From the NCBI GenBank assembly GCA_030867875.1, contig JAOWCC010000577.1, positions 73,465,012 through 73,529,011 on the forward strand: 64,000 bases of DNA, given 5' to 3'. Made by a program: the position numbers and the translations under genes. The stretch is from Actinernus sp. WN-2022. Its lineage: Eukaryota > Cnidaria > Anthozoa > Actiniaria > Actinernidae. This document shows positions 54,162 through 64,000 of this stretch, piece by piece (position 1 is the first letter of the stretch; every line of letters begins with the position of its first letter). The notes under the pieces were generated by a model that did no database searches, had not been told where the DNA came from, and saw only the letters and a program-made list of their open reading frames with translations.

Positions 54162-54702
54162 CTTGTTGCGTGTTGCTTTGCAACGATATAGTAGGTACCT
54201 GCGAAGGTTCAATTGGTGTGTCTTCAGGGTTAACTATGTGGTTAGCTACATGGAACAAGGCACTAGCTAGAGCCACTAAGCGACCTGCTTTAAGATACAA
54301 CAAGCCAGCCACAGCACTGATCTCGTTGCGGACTAGATGGTCTTCTTGTAGGTCTGTGAGAAGTGCTTGTTGATCATCTAGTGGAACTACATACGCAACT
54401 GCACGAGTTGCTAGCCGCAGTGCTCCGTTTACTAAGCAGCCTGTTATTTGATGTGCTACGACGGCCTGGTATCTACTATGTAAACGTTTTACATCTTTCT
54501 CAGACAGTTTAGATATATCTCCTAGGGAGAAATTCTGCCCTAGATATTCTTTTGTTGTACCCATTGCAGCTAAAATTGAAAGTGCTTCCCGACAATCTTC
54601 GACCTCCTCAGATTTGGTTGGATGTTCCAGTATTGTTGCTTCGCAACTGGGAGGACAAACAACAGCGCACTCATCTAGTAGTTCTTTGATGTCGTCATCC
54701 AT
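54103..54702 (-). CDS. Conserved uncharacterised protein of the capsid module (copy C)
   Basis: 199 residues, intact, homologous to 17246-17875: CREALSILAAMGTTKEYLG, NFSLGDISKL, RYQAV, RNEISAVAG. The C-terminus is longer than the shared core and extends into the next gene, suggesting loss of the original stop. It starts 16 bp after the ATPase stop. Function unknown. Confidence 0.75.
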   Translation of the reverse strand: MDDDIKELLDECAVVCPPSCEATILEHPTKSEEVEDCREALSILAAMGTTKEYLGQNFSLGDISKLSEKDVKRLHSRYQAVVAHQITGCLVNGALRLATRAVAYVVPLDDQQALLTDLQEDHLVRNEISAVAGLLYLKAGRLVALASALFHVANHIVNPEDTPIEPSQVPTISLQSNTQQDGTRSDNYGSTEDCAQLGK

Positions 54703-54718
54703 GGTATGTCACAGTATG

Positions 54719-55351
54719 TCACAGTATACTGTGGGATGCAAGCAGCTCTAACACGACTGCAAAAGGATGTCGTAAACAAAAGCATATGCGTGCAAACTTG
54801 TTTTCTCGGAGCTCTGATTGCATAAACTCAGATTCGCTACGCAACGTACCACCATAAACCTCGAAAAGCCTTTTTCCATCCATAGTCGATGCAGTATGAA
54901 AGGCCACAACCATGGCTACATTTTCACGGAAGGGTTTGCATATGCTTGTTAATTGTTGAGTGAGCACCCATACGGAAATCCCAATATGGCGAGCAGAGAA
55001 TGCTAGATCCACGAGTTTGTCAGTTCTTTTTTTTACATCCTTTGAGGCAGCACAATCATCTAGTGTCAGTAGAGTATTGGTACCTACCCAAAAGGTGGCA
55101 CAAACATTCAGTGCAGCGTCGATTGTACCTCCGGTACTACTGCTGGGTGATATAACAAAGAAATGAGGGTCTTTGTGGGCAAATCCACGATAGGTCTTGT
55201 TGTGGGCATATGTTGGGCATATCAATACTATATATTCAAACTTGCCACGAAATGCTCCACGAAGCTGCTCTACGAGAAATTCCGTTTTTCCACAGTTTAT
55301 GGGGCCAACTACGAGTGCATTGAATGGGATGTGTTCTACCAAGGCATCCAT
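54719..55351 (-). CDS. Genome-packaging ATPase (copy C)
   Basis: About 210 residues, intact. Walker A GPINCGKT, Walker B LLTLDD, then ASKDVKKRTDKLVDLAFSARH, followed by a sensor-like TQQ. It matches the copy B ATPase throughout. The ATG at 55351 overlaps the TGA of the major capsid gene (TGATG), an arrangement that suggests one transcript with coupled translation or a compact viral gene block. Confidence 0.9.
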   Translation of the reverse strand: MDALVEHIPFNALVVGPINCGKTEFLVEQLRGAFRGKFEYIVLICPTYAHNKTYRGFAHKDPHFFVISPSSSTGGTIDAALNVCATFWVGTNTLLTLDDCAASKDVKKRTDKLVDLAFSARHIGISVWVLTQQLTSICKPFRENVAMVVAFHTASTMDGKRLFEVYGGTLRSESEFMQSELRENKFARICFCLRHPFAVVLELLASHSIL

Positions 55352-56573
55352 CAATATGATATATTCTGTAGGGCTCCGTTTAATACCGTGAGTTGGGCAT
55401 CAGCCAGTACATAGATGTGCATGTTTACAGTCCCACTGCCCCCACTCCTATGAATACGAATTTGGATATCTTTTCCACTACCTATTTGGGCCAAGCCATC
55501 ACCATGGACAGTTGGATCGTTTGCTGTGCGACAATCAACAAGAATGGCAAATTTGTTATTGTGGAACTTCACAGGGATCATGGCGGTCACTCCCTGGACA
55601 AACCATCCCTTTTTAGCCTCCCAGAAATCTGGTGGTAGCGTACCCCCTGGGAAGAGACTATTTGGAATGCCATTAACATCGACCTCAACCTTTGTGATAC
55701 CTGGATTGGCGAACGATTCGCTGGCAAATAGGAGAAGTAATCCAACAAAGGATCGCCGTGGAACGTTGACATTTTGAGACACCAGAGTGTCGGATGCTTT
55801 ATTCACAGGTACGGCTTTGAAGTGGACAGCGTGGTTGAATAGGAAGGCAGCGCCTGTGATATATGCGTCCTGTGCTTGCCTGGCGAGATTTTCATTCTCA
55901 ATGACTTCGTACTCCAGCTGAATGTTATTACATTTGTATGTACCGATTTTAGTCGTATCTGACCCCACCACTATGTCGACAGCAGATGGTAGAGTCAGCT
56001 CAAATGAAATAGTGTCGTGTAGGGCATGGGGATACAAAGCTCCATGCTGTGTCAGAATGTCAACATCTAGTGGAATTCGATATTTTGATCCATATGCGAC
56101 TAGGAGCGCATTTTCTCCAGCATTCGAAATATCTTTATCACCAGCCGTCGAACGAAGTTTATTTGTGTTCTCTGATTGAATACCTTGTTCCACCCTTGCT
56201 TCTCGCTCTGAAGTATGAAAATAGAGATCAGAACATGTTTGTAGGAGATCTGGCCTAGCAATATCTTCCAGTATCTCAGCACCCATTTTGCAAACTCGAC
56301 GTACTATCAGACAGCGTCCTACGTTGGCCACCACGCGATTGTTAGCATGTCCACCAGATAATACGAGGTCAGCCAAGAGTGCGAGGCTACGAGCTACCAG
56401 GGACTAGGACGATGTTTTCTCCTAATGTTGGAACTTCCACATACAGAGTCACTCCTGGGTTGGCAGATGATGGCGTGAAAGTGCGTCTATATGGAGTGCG
56501 TCGAGCTTTCAAAACGCGAGGTTCTCTGCGTGCTTGTCTTGGGTCAAGCTTTGACGATATCATGTTGAATATG
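55351..56573 (-). pseudogene. Major capsid protein (copy C), 7-bp insertion
   Basis: Start at 56573 (MISSKLDP) aligned with copy B. The frame breaks near 56387-56400, after NIVLVPGS, where about 7 extra bases ('tcgtagc') are present. The rest is open and matches copy B: LSGGHANNRVVANVGRC, DLLQTCSDLYFHTSEREARVE (split for brevity), VVGSDTTKIGTYKCNNIQLE and RSGGSGTVNMHI. Apart from this lesion the protein is well preserved. Confidence 0.82.
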
Positions 56574-56613
56574 TATATATACGTATATAGCGTATAGCAT
56601 AAACTGTTCAATA
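56574..56613. promoter_or_regulatory. Divergent promoter (copy C)
   Basis: Forty bases with 'ttgaatat', a TATA-like 'gtatatatacgtatata' and 'gttcaata', matching the layout at 19823-19884 in copy B. Confidence 0.45.
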
Positions 56614-58623
56614 CAATGGCTGGCAAAGTTGATGTGGATTCCACGACACAACTGGCGAGACTCAACCCACGACAAATGATGAAAATACAAACAATCCATT
56701 TCCAGCAGTCCCTAAGGAGGGTGCGACAAGTGGTGAATCCACTACCATGAAAACCCTCCATGACTATACCAAAGAAGGTGCACGCCCTAAGACAGAGGAA
56801 ACATCGTTTAATGAGGGTGATAGCGTGCTCTACCCTGGTTACCAGAGGCTCGAAATCGTCGCGAGACCAGCTGAAATCAAGCTGCAGGATTTCAGCACGA
56901 GCAGCGAAGCGACGAGCCTCTGGCCGCCCGAGTAGAGATTTACGTTTCTTCCGGTACAGAATCTGTACCTCGTCCCTGATTGGCTGATTGAGTTGTGGCC
57001 ATGGAAACTGAGGTATTCGGATCAAAGGAACATTTTGATTGGCTTTCATCCTGAGATCGTGTTACAAACCGGTTCACGAGTCTTGACAGATTATACACAA
57101 ACGTTAATGTTTCACAGTGCTGTACGATTTGAGTTAGCCTCGAAATAAACGAGTTGAAGTCTGTTCATGTTCTTGAAGCGGCGTGGTGTCTTCTCAGTAC
57201 GGCCTACTGGCTTTCCAACTCATACCTGGTGTTTGCTTCTTCCTTCACGTTCGATAATCCAAAACGAGCAATTGTACTGGTCTAGTTTGCCCTCTATATG
57301 CCCTGATTTACTCCCACATAACAGAGCTAGAACAACGAGGAATCAAAGCATGCCCATTGGGAGATCCAAACATCAAACCCGACGAAGTAAATCGTGGATA
57401 ATTTTCCTTTATCTTCACAAATTCCGACAACGGCATGTTTTATGTTTTGAATCACACACGACTTCACCACGTGAAAGTGACATGCAAATTAACCGCTGAG
57501 TCGAAACCAGTTTGACTGGACTTGTAAACATAAAAGCGAGGCTATGGGCATGAGTTTGAGGTTGGCTATTCGAGCGGCCAGAGGGGCTCAACTGACGGTC
57601 AGTCACGCAAAACAAAACTCTTTCGGGGAATCAAAACTCTTTCGATCGCGGCACATTACAGTATATTCGTACCTGAGCCCCTCTGGAACCAGGGTAAGCG
57701 TGATCCTGCCTGAAACTGAAACCTTGGAGGGGTTCACCTTCGAACAAAACTTCTGAAAAGCGGTAAAAGAGATGCTGATTGAGACCGTCAAGAAAAACTA
57801 TCCGGATGCGGGAGGAATTCGAGGAGGTAATATTGAAATCTTCTTAATAGATGGACATCTCTGTGTTCGCGAACTTGGAAGCACAGAGAAGCCTACCCGC
57901 CTATTCACCAAAGAAGGAGAATTAAGCGTGCGGATGAGGGATGCGCTCAAGTAAACCCTTGGTCCTACGCAAGAAGAGGCAGCACTGGAAGTCATACAGG
58001 CGCAACAACAGCTCGAAGAGCGGCTTGCAAAGGAAGAAGGGATTCTCCAAGACCCTACGTCAACCATAGTAGAAAGAGAAGCAGCCACTAGGGATATAGC
58101 CGTTATCCGCAAGGAAGAAGCAAACCTCGAACGTCGAAAAGAAGCCCTCCAAGAGCGCATGTCACTGCAGGACCGGGTAAAAGCAATTCTCAAGAAGTAT
58201 GGGGTAACAGTTAGTGCCATCTTACTAGCAGCTGGAACCGTTATTGGTGTTGTTGTCTCCATGCTGTCGAAGAGCCTGGCTAGTGTAGCAAATGGGGTTG
58301 GAAATGGTTTGAAGGCTATAGGAAAAAAACTGGGGCAGATTTTACCTGCAATGGTTGGGGCAATTGCAAGCTTTCTGTTCCGGACTGCAGGTGAAGTGGT
58401 TGGATTTTTGGCAAAGAACGCCTGGCTGTTGATCGTAGCTGTAGTTGTGTTCGCTATTGAGAAACTCAAAAAATTAGCAACACAAGAAGCGTTAACGTAT
58501 TTCGCTAGCGAAACATCCACCATGCGGCTCCAGCTGCAGCAATCGATGCCACCGCCAGATTGGTCTCGTGTTGGGAGTTGCTTTGCAACATTGGCTTCGC
58601 AACGTGTAGAGCAGGCTTTGTAG
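56614..58623 (+). pseudogene. Coiled-coil membrane protein (copy C), transposon-split
   Basis: Begins at 56614 but changes frame within 70 bases, is then interrupted by the element at 56831-57696, and afterwards has in-frame stops at 57754-57756 (TGA) and 57952-57954 (TAA). The last part (58159 on) is open and closely matches copy B: MSLQDRVKAILKKYG, the glycine-rich hydrophobic region, IASFLFRTAGEV and the final membrane helix. The original stop seems lost, because the frame runs on into the convergent neighbour. Confidence 0.75.
56831..57696. mobile_element. 866-bp inverted-repeat element with 9-bp target duplication
   Basis: Ends TACCCTGGTTACCAGAGG and inverse TACCCTGGTTCCAGAGG. The flanks AGCGTGCTC (56822-56830) and AGCGTGATC (57697-57705) form a 9-bp duplication with one difference. 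The host reading frame on both sides belongs to one gene, confirming the borders. No transposase; a 9-bp duplication suggests a Mutator-like origin. Confidence 0.75.
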
Positions 58624-60143
58624 CAATATGCTTTGCAGGTGTTACAGCTCCGCTGTGGCTGGTACTGGCTGCATGTGGCAATTGTTTTATAACTCTGTTG
58701 TATGGGTGAGGTCCTAGCATAGGTAGTACGGGTGGTTTTTTGTTCTCCGTATTTACAGTGTCGTTACGTTTGCACCCAATCGCATATCTTTTGTGGCCTT
58801 CTGGAGTTCGTTATTATAACCCACAACACTGTGGATGTTGATCACCAGATTACTTGGCAATAACCACACTCCTATAGCTACGGCTAGATCGAGCCTCTTC
58901 TTTGTTTCTTGAATAGCTAACTGATAATTTGCTACGCTTTTCGTGAGGTCGTTTTCGAGTATAGATTCTTCAAGCAGAGTTTTGAACTCGAGTTGAGTGT
59001 TTATAGCACCGCCACTCGTACCTTCAGTACTGATAATAGATGAGCACATATTGGCTTGAGCACCTAGAATGCAATATACAAAAGCCTCGACTGAGCGACC
59101 AATCCAGCCTTTGTCAACCCCTTTCCAATTGGTGGTGCGAACCAGTTATATTGTTTTCCTTCGGACGCATCATTCCTAATAAAGGATACCAGATTTCCCA
59201 TATCTACCTTGCCACCTTGGTCTGCAAACAAATTGTTGTGGTTGGGCCATGTGTCTGCTTCTTCGTCATATCCTCGGATTACGTGGACGTTTCTGTAGGT
59301 TTATAGTGCTGCTTTGTTGTAGAGGTTATCTTTTTGCTTAAAAGCAGAGTCACCAGGTAGAGGGCCACCAAGTTCAAGTAGATTTCGTCGTATTGTGAAA
59401 TATGTATGAAATCGTAGGAACCCTTGGACTACAGGCGGATATGTTTTGAAAGCAGAATTGGCCAATGACACTCCACAACCAGAAGTTGCACACCATGTTG
59501 CTAGATTGAGTTGTTGTGCCCAATATCTGAAATCCCGAGCTGCCAGCCATTTTCTAGACTCCTTTGCTGTTTTATGAGTCACAACGGTCTCCTTGAATAT
59601 GTCCCTGACACCCACTTCAAACAATGCCCTGGGTGTGATGTACATCTGCAAAGTCTTGAGATCAACATCGTGGGCTTCTTTGGTTATTCCTTTGGAATAG
59701 GGAATCGCTGGAACAGGGTATTTCATACCTGAGGACAACACTAGGGTATATGGGAAACCGCTATGCTTCGCATATATACCATGCAGTGCACTATCAATGC
59801 GTTTTTGAATGGCAGCGGGTAGCTTGGAGACATCATCACCGTAAATATTATAGCTAGAATCTCCGTCTCGAAATACAACGCTCGTTGAGAACTGGGTGGT
59901 TCCCACCGCATCATCATCTACATCTGTGGATGCGTAGAACTGGTGAGTGTCCGCATGTGGGTAGCGCTTCTGGAACTTCGCCAACAGATTGGCATTCAAT
60001 GTTGCGATCTTCTCGTTTTCCTCGGCAAGGAGTGTGGTCTGTTCAGCCTTTGAAAGCCTTGGACCACCCTTGGCAATCTCTGCTTTGTCCTTAGCAGAAA
60101 GACCATCATACCAATTGCCTTCGTCTGGCACAACAAGAGGCAT
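58505..60143 (-). pseudogene. 534-residue-family capsid-module protein (copy C)
   Basis: The start at 60143 (MPLVVPDEGNWYDG) is chosen by match to copy B. Open to 59301 with YPHADTHQF, MKYPVPAIPYS, WCATSGCGVSL and FLRFHTYFTIRRNLLELGG; then an in-frame TAA, a frame change near 59090, the RLDLAVAIGVWLLPSN block (58753-59049) and the C-terminal membrane tail (ETNLAVASIAAAGAAWWMF) ending at 58505. It is closer to copy A than to copy B. Confidence 0.8.
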
Positions 60144-60179
60144 CGTATTGAAGTTAACTTCAAGCTTTAATATATCATT
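60144..60179. promoter_or_regulatory. Divergent promoter with palindromic GAAGTTAACTTC (copy C)
   Basis: Only 36 bp separates two divergent starts. It contains the perfect palindrome GAAGTTAACTTC and then 'aagctttaatat', matching the sites at 22650-22690 in copy B. Confidence 0.6.
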
Positions 60180-60860
60180 ATGGTAGTGCTCAATATTACA
60201 TGTACCTCGCCTGACCATACTGTGTACCTACCCAAGCCTTCTGAGATACGATATGTGACCCTCATCGGGGCTACTATTCCAAACAGCTGGTACAATTTGA
60301 AAACCGAGGGTGTCTTTAGCTGGTGGGACAATAGCCAACGATCTCAAAAATACCGTATACCGATTGGAAATTACGATCTCTCTGAAGTGGTAAGGTTCTT
60401 CACGCCTGCAGTAGACAATAAAGCTATAGAGTTCGTTAACCGTCCAGAGCGTGGGGAGCAGTATATGAAGATCTTTAAGCGGTTTCAAATGTCCGACTCA
60501 CTATGTAGCTTTCTAAAAATTTGTGCAAAAATATCTGATGTGGATAGAGTTGGGTTCCAGCCAAGCACACACCTGTATACCCTGAAAACCATCAAAGAGA
60601 TGTATGTCTGCTGTGATCTGGTGGATCCTTATGGCTCCCTCACAGCTATAAAAGATTCCAACAAGGCCAAACCCTCGCAAACTCTTGCATGTATCCAGAT
60701 TCGTGGTAGTAGATTCCAACGAGTTACATACTCAATACCGGATCCCATGGAAATTGATGCACGCCTTCGAATATCCATACGTACGAAAAAAGGTGTGCTG
60801 ATTGACTTCCATGGTCAACCTCTGCACTATGTATTAAAGCTTGACCTTACTTGGTTATAG
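60180..60860 (+). CDS. Penton-sized capsid-module protein (copy C)
   Basis: 226 residues, intact. Homologous to the interrupted gene at 22690-23355: the N-terminal DHTVYLPKP, then WYNLKTEGVFSWWD, EMYVCCDLVDPYG and the C-terminal IDFHGQPLHYVLKLD. The length and apparent beta structure fit a single jelly-roll penton or minor capsid protein (inference). It survives intact although most neighbours are broken. The next gene starts 14 bp downstream. Confidence 0.75.
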   Translation: MVVLNITCTSPDHTVYLPKPSEIRYVTLIGATIPNSWYNLKTEGVFSWWDNSQRSQKYRIPIGNYDLSEVVRFFTPAVDNKAIEFVNRPERGEQYMKIFKRFQMSDSLCSFLKICAKISDVDRVGFQPSTHLYTLKTIKEMYVCCDLVDPYGSLTAIKDSNKAKPSQTLACIQIRGSRFQRVTYSIPDPMEIDARLRISIRTKKGVLIDFHGQPLHYVLKLDLTWL

Positions 60861-61070
60861 TTGACACATGTGTCATGACAAGCGATTTGTATCCACAACT
60901 GGAGATGGAGCCACAGGTGGCAAATTTTCGAATGCAGAAAATCTGCGATACACTTGCGGAGCTTGAACAGCAGGCAAAGCACTACGAGGTCGTTCGCAAA
61001 AAGTATGCCAGAGCTCGTGGAATCGTACATGGTGTTGCTGTGGTCACAGGTAGCCTTTCTGGCGTTCTAT

Positions 61071-62345
61071 TAGCCTGCGTAGCAAGCGTTTCCGTAGGTT
61101 TTTTTGAAGCGTAGGAAGACTTTTTCGCTATTTGGCCGCGCAAAAAATGGGGCGAGACCAAAAAATGGAAGGAGGGGGAGGGGAGGAGAGAAGAAGGTAA
61201 CGCTTGCAGACAGACCCCGCGATTCTGAAAACCGCCTGAATTCACTCTATGACGTTGGGCTGTCAAATGTTGACAATGGAAAGAAAGCGTTAGACAGCGG
61301 GAAAAAAAATAATCCCAAAACAAACTTGCAAAAAGCTTGAAGCGATGTGATGTCGAACAATTCGAAGAATCCAAGTGATAACTGTAGAGTTTGTAGTGCG
61401 ATTTTAAAGTGAAATTTGGCAATTTGCTTCAGCCAGGAAACATGGATATATTTCCTCAGTGAATTTGTTGAAACCGTCGAAAAGGAAAGATTGCAGTAGT
61501 GTATTAAATATTTCTAGCAGATATGAGCGGGAATCGAGGTAGCTAAAAATGGAGATATATATTCCGATACAACCCTTGCGCCCGGAAAATAAGAAATCTT
61601 GGAACTCTGTAATGGCTCATAAAGGGCTCAAATATAGGAATTAAAATAAGACTCCCCACAAATCGAGAAACCCGAATTCCAAACGCTTGCTAGAAACTCT
61701 GGAAGGCAGCAGCCCATGTCGAAAGACAGTTCGTGTGAATTCTCCGGTTGTTTATATAGGGAAAGCCGGCTGCGAAAGTCTTTGATATTTGGTGTGGCAA
61801 GACTCCAAATAAACGCGAACGATAGCCTAGAGTCATGCCGAAGGCTCATCCCGTAAAAGACGACTAAATCCTCGCTCGGATAGGAAATTCAGAGCCTAAT
61901 TCACGGTCACTGGGTCAGCACTTCCTCGAAAGGGCAGAGACTTCATGTTATGTTCACACCACGATTCATTGCAAACCTAACCCCCAAATAAAACAAACCC
62001 TAATCATTTTAGAACGACTCTAAATACACCTGAAGTATAGGGAATCGTGGTGTGCCATAACATGAAGTCGAAAGATTTGTCGGCCAAATCCTGGCCTTGA
62101 GTGCGTAAAAACGTGATTGATGGGATGTAAATCAAAGAACTCGGGCCGCGCCAATCAGAAACCCCGTTCGTGGACGAACGGGGTTTTCAGAATCGCGGGG
62201 TCTGTCTGCAAGCGTTACCTTCTTCTCTCCTCCCCTCCCCCCTCCTTCCATTTTTTGGTCTCGCCCCATTTTTTGCGCGGCCAAATAGCGAAACAGTCTT
62301 CCTACGCTTCAAAAAAACCTACGGAAACGCTTGCTACGCAGGCTA
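61071..62345. mobile_element. Mutator-like non-autonomous element, 9-bp target duplication
   Basis: 1275 bp with terminal inverted repeats of about 162 bp, nearly identical, starting TAGCCTGCGTAGCAAGCG. GCGTTCTAT flanks both ends (61062-61070, 62346-62354). Long inverted repeats plus a 9-bp duplication are the mark of Mutator-like elements. No transposase; the interior holds a nested hairpin (61939-62069). Confidence 0.88.
61939..62069. repeat. Nested hairpin within the Mutator-like element
   Basis: 'gacttcatgttatg' and 'cacaccacgattc' pair with 'gaatcgtggtgtg' and 'cataacatgaagtc' around an AT-rich loop. Confidence 0.7.
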
Positions 62346-62745
62346 GCGTTCTATCTGCTTCTGCTCTGGGCACGTCATTTACAGGCATCGGACTTCCCGT
62401 TGGTCTCTCTCTAGGGGCAATTGGATTTCTTTGTGCTGTTGTTTCAGCTTCGATGGCCATTGCCAGTAAGAAACTGGGGGCTTGTGTTTCGAAGCCTGAA
62501 AAGACTGTTATGCTGGCCCGGGCTAGGACCCATTCCGTGGCAGATAAAGTTTCAAAAGCCCTAGCAGATGGCGACATTTCTGAAGCCGAGTTTGGAAGTA
62601 TCATTGGTGAAAAGGGAAATACGAAGCACTTAAGCTCGAAATACGGCAGAAGAACAGGCGAGAAGGGAGTGTAAAAAACGTAGAAGAAATACGTGCCGAA
62701 ATCCGAAAGGAAATGCGAGCAAAACTAGGCAGTCTCGTGGGATAA

Positions 62746-63190
62746 AGATTGATATTTCATATGAGAAAGATGACGAAGGGTATTATTTTCACTTTACAAA
62801 ACGACATTCCAACCACTAGTTAGACCATGTTTTATATAGACGGGTTCGAAGTGGGAATGGTAAGCAAGCAACTCTTTGGTGAAACGTACAGTCGTATCTT
62901 TGCCTATGCCACATCGTTTAACAACGTCCTTAAGAGCGATACGTGCTCATGTACGACGTAACACCTCGCAGCTTGCTCCAACTACTTTGGTACGTATCGA
63001 AGACTAAATACCGATATGGTCTTTGATTGCTGTACTAACAACCTCATAGACTATTTGTTGAAGCAAAGTAGTGCCGTCCTCGCAAGAATGATTTTTAGGT
63101 AGAAACTTGGTTGGTACTGTGGTGAGATCGAGTTTAGCAAAAGTCGTTGCGGCATGGGGAGCTATGCAACCAGTATTCAAGTCGATATAT
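62746..63190 (-). pseudogene. Unrecognised broken minus-strand reading frame
   Basis: One minus-strand frame runs from about 63190 to 62825 with only two stops (63004 TAG and 62952 TGA). Pieces include TVPTKFLPKNHSCEDGTTLLQ and ARIALKDVVKRCGIGKD. The sustained frame suggests a decayed gene, perhaps an accessory gene of copy C, in the same place as the minus-strand accessory genes at the right end of copy B. The block 'tgatatttcatatgagaa' at 62749 matches the post-stop block of copy B. Confidence 0.35.
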
Positions 63191-63638
63191 ATTTTGGATT
63201 TGAAAAAAATGTCCCTAGAAAATTGTTTTCTGAAATACTGGCTAGAAAATTTGTTTTCAATCCCTAGAAAATTATAGAAGAAAAGAGAGACTAAAAGGTT
63301 TCCCTTAAAATATTCGTACGTCCCAATTCGTCTGATCAATAGAGTCAGAACGATCCAAAAGAACCTCTAAAAAATTCGTACCTCCACAAAACTTTGCAAC
63401 GTGCAGTTACTTGGGCTAGAAAATTCTTGTTTATGTTCTAGACTTACTAACAAATTCGTAGGGCGGGAATATTTTGACATAGTATTTTCGGTTGACGCGA
63501 TTTCCACCTAGAAAATCCGAACAGCTAATAGCTTTCTAGAATACGTCAAAAGACATAGTCGGCGCCTTAAAATGGCTAAATGAGGCGCAGACAACTGGTT
63601 TCAAACGAATTTCAAAAAGTACTCGTTGGGTGCCCTTG
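63191..63638 (+). mobile_element. Dispersed repeat R, third copy
   Basis: Matches 33240-33456 and 34120-34489, and continues to the true right end, TCGTTGGGTGCCCTTG, the inverse of the left end of the other copies. The left end is truncated. Confidence 0.75.
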
Positions 63639-64000
63639 ATGTAATTGTAAAGCCTGAGTTGATTTGGGTTCTACACTAACTTCAATTATTGCTACTAATT
63701 CTCAAATCAATGCCATAACCATATAAAACACACATATATACATATAATAGCCCCATAAGCATCGCATCCAATGATTTAATGTTAATTACGTTACACAAAG
63801 ATAATTACAGTTTTATACCCAGATGCATCCCCTTGTATATTAACATATAAGTCAAGACATCAAAATTTTCACACTAGTTAAAAAACAAGCACTTTTGATC
63901 AGGATTATATACGTACACCGTCCATATCATTGCAGCAATTTTCAGCTTTTCAGACTGTTACCACAGTCCTTTCTCTTTCAAAAATATGTTGAACGCACTT
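63639..64000. other. AT-rich spacer at window end
   Basis: No gene, repeat or structure recognised. Confidence 0.4.

Larger units (their letters stand above)
60875..62745 (+). pseudogene. Second membrane protein (copy C), split by a Mutator-like element
   Basis: The ATG at 60875 (MTSDLYPQ) is chosen by match to copy B. It reads KHYEVVRKKYARARGIVHG up to the element at 61071-62345, then continues from 62355 with the hydrophobic region (SALGTSFTGIGLPVGLSL) and DKVSKALADGDISEAEF. A one-base frame change near 62612 precedes the C-terminal charged helix, ending with TAA at 62743-62745. Confidence 0.8.

Noticed and set aside
56387..57049. 220-residue minus-strand protein
   Set aside because: Only its last part is the start of the major capsid protein; the remainder reads backwards through the inserted element.
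58153..58523. Long minus-strand frame opposite the membrane protein of copy C
   Set aside because: It is a serine-rich shadow of the plus-strand coiled-coil/hydrophobic gene.

Overview
The window looks like a nuclear genome segment from an invertebrate animal, most likely an anthozoan cnidarian such as a coral or anemone (inference). Host genes are sparse: one intron-less class A GPCR and perhaps two exons. Most of the rest is mobile DNA: three CR1/L2-like LINEs, a decayed PIF/Harbinger transposase, many short inverted-repeat elements, and three copies of a Polinton/Maverick/adintovirus-like virus-like element. I name gene families from motifs I can see; no search was run.

Virus-like copies. 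Copy A (about 1-6600) is a relic: the 3' end of a capsid-module gene at the window edge, a heavily broken family B DNA polymerase (2770-6244) that has lost catalytic aspartates, and a small zinc-ribbon gene. Copy B (10575-26517) is end-to-end. It has about 228-bp terminal inverted repeats and a 5-6 bp target duplication. Its genes run DNA polymerase B (+), retroviral-type integrase (-), four small or uncharacterised proteins (-), packaging ATPase (-), major capsid protein (-), a coiled-coil membrane protein (+), a 534-residue capsid-module protein (-), a penton-sized protein (+), a second membrane protein (+), a zinc-ribbon protein (-) and an F-box/ankyrin protein (-). Copy B carries only four disabling lesions: an in-frame TGA in polymerase, a frameshift in integrase, an in-frame TAA in the penton-sized gene and a frameshift in the second membrane protein. 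Copy C (about 53868-62745) keeps only the capsid module in the same order and orientation. It is cut on its left side by a short inverted-repeat element, and two of its genes are each split by a transposon with a 9-bp target duplication.

How the virus-like genes fit together. Polymerase and integrase would replicate and insert the element. The ATPase, major capsid, penton-sized and 534-residue proteins form a capsid and packaging block with tightly spaced or overlapping genes and short divergent promoters. The two membrane proteins could act in virion entry or assembly. The F-box/ankyrin gene is a host-interaction candidate, and it lies between the right terminal repeat and a decayed internal copy of part of that repeat.

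Other regions. 6.6-10.5 kb: hairpin-headed transposon, satellite-like repeat and MITEs. 26.5-37 kb: spacer with an hAT-like MITE, a LINE scrap, a GPCR gene (30708-31706), a TAA-flanked MITE, nested repeats and a Harbinger pseudogene. 37-52.7 kb: LINE 1 with an unusual ORF1 (SAP plus SGNH hydrolase), LINE 2 split by a hairpin-headed element, LINE 3, and an unrecognised acidic zinc-ribbon gene with a frameshift in an A run. 53-64 kb: a roughly 210-bp tandem repeat, virus-like copy C and a truncated dispersed repeat.
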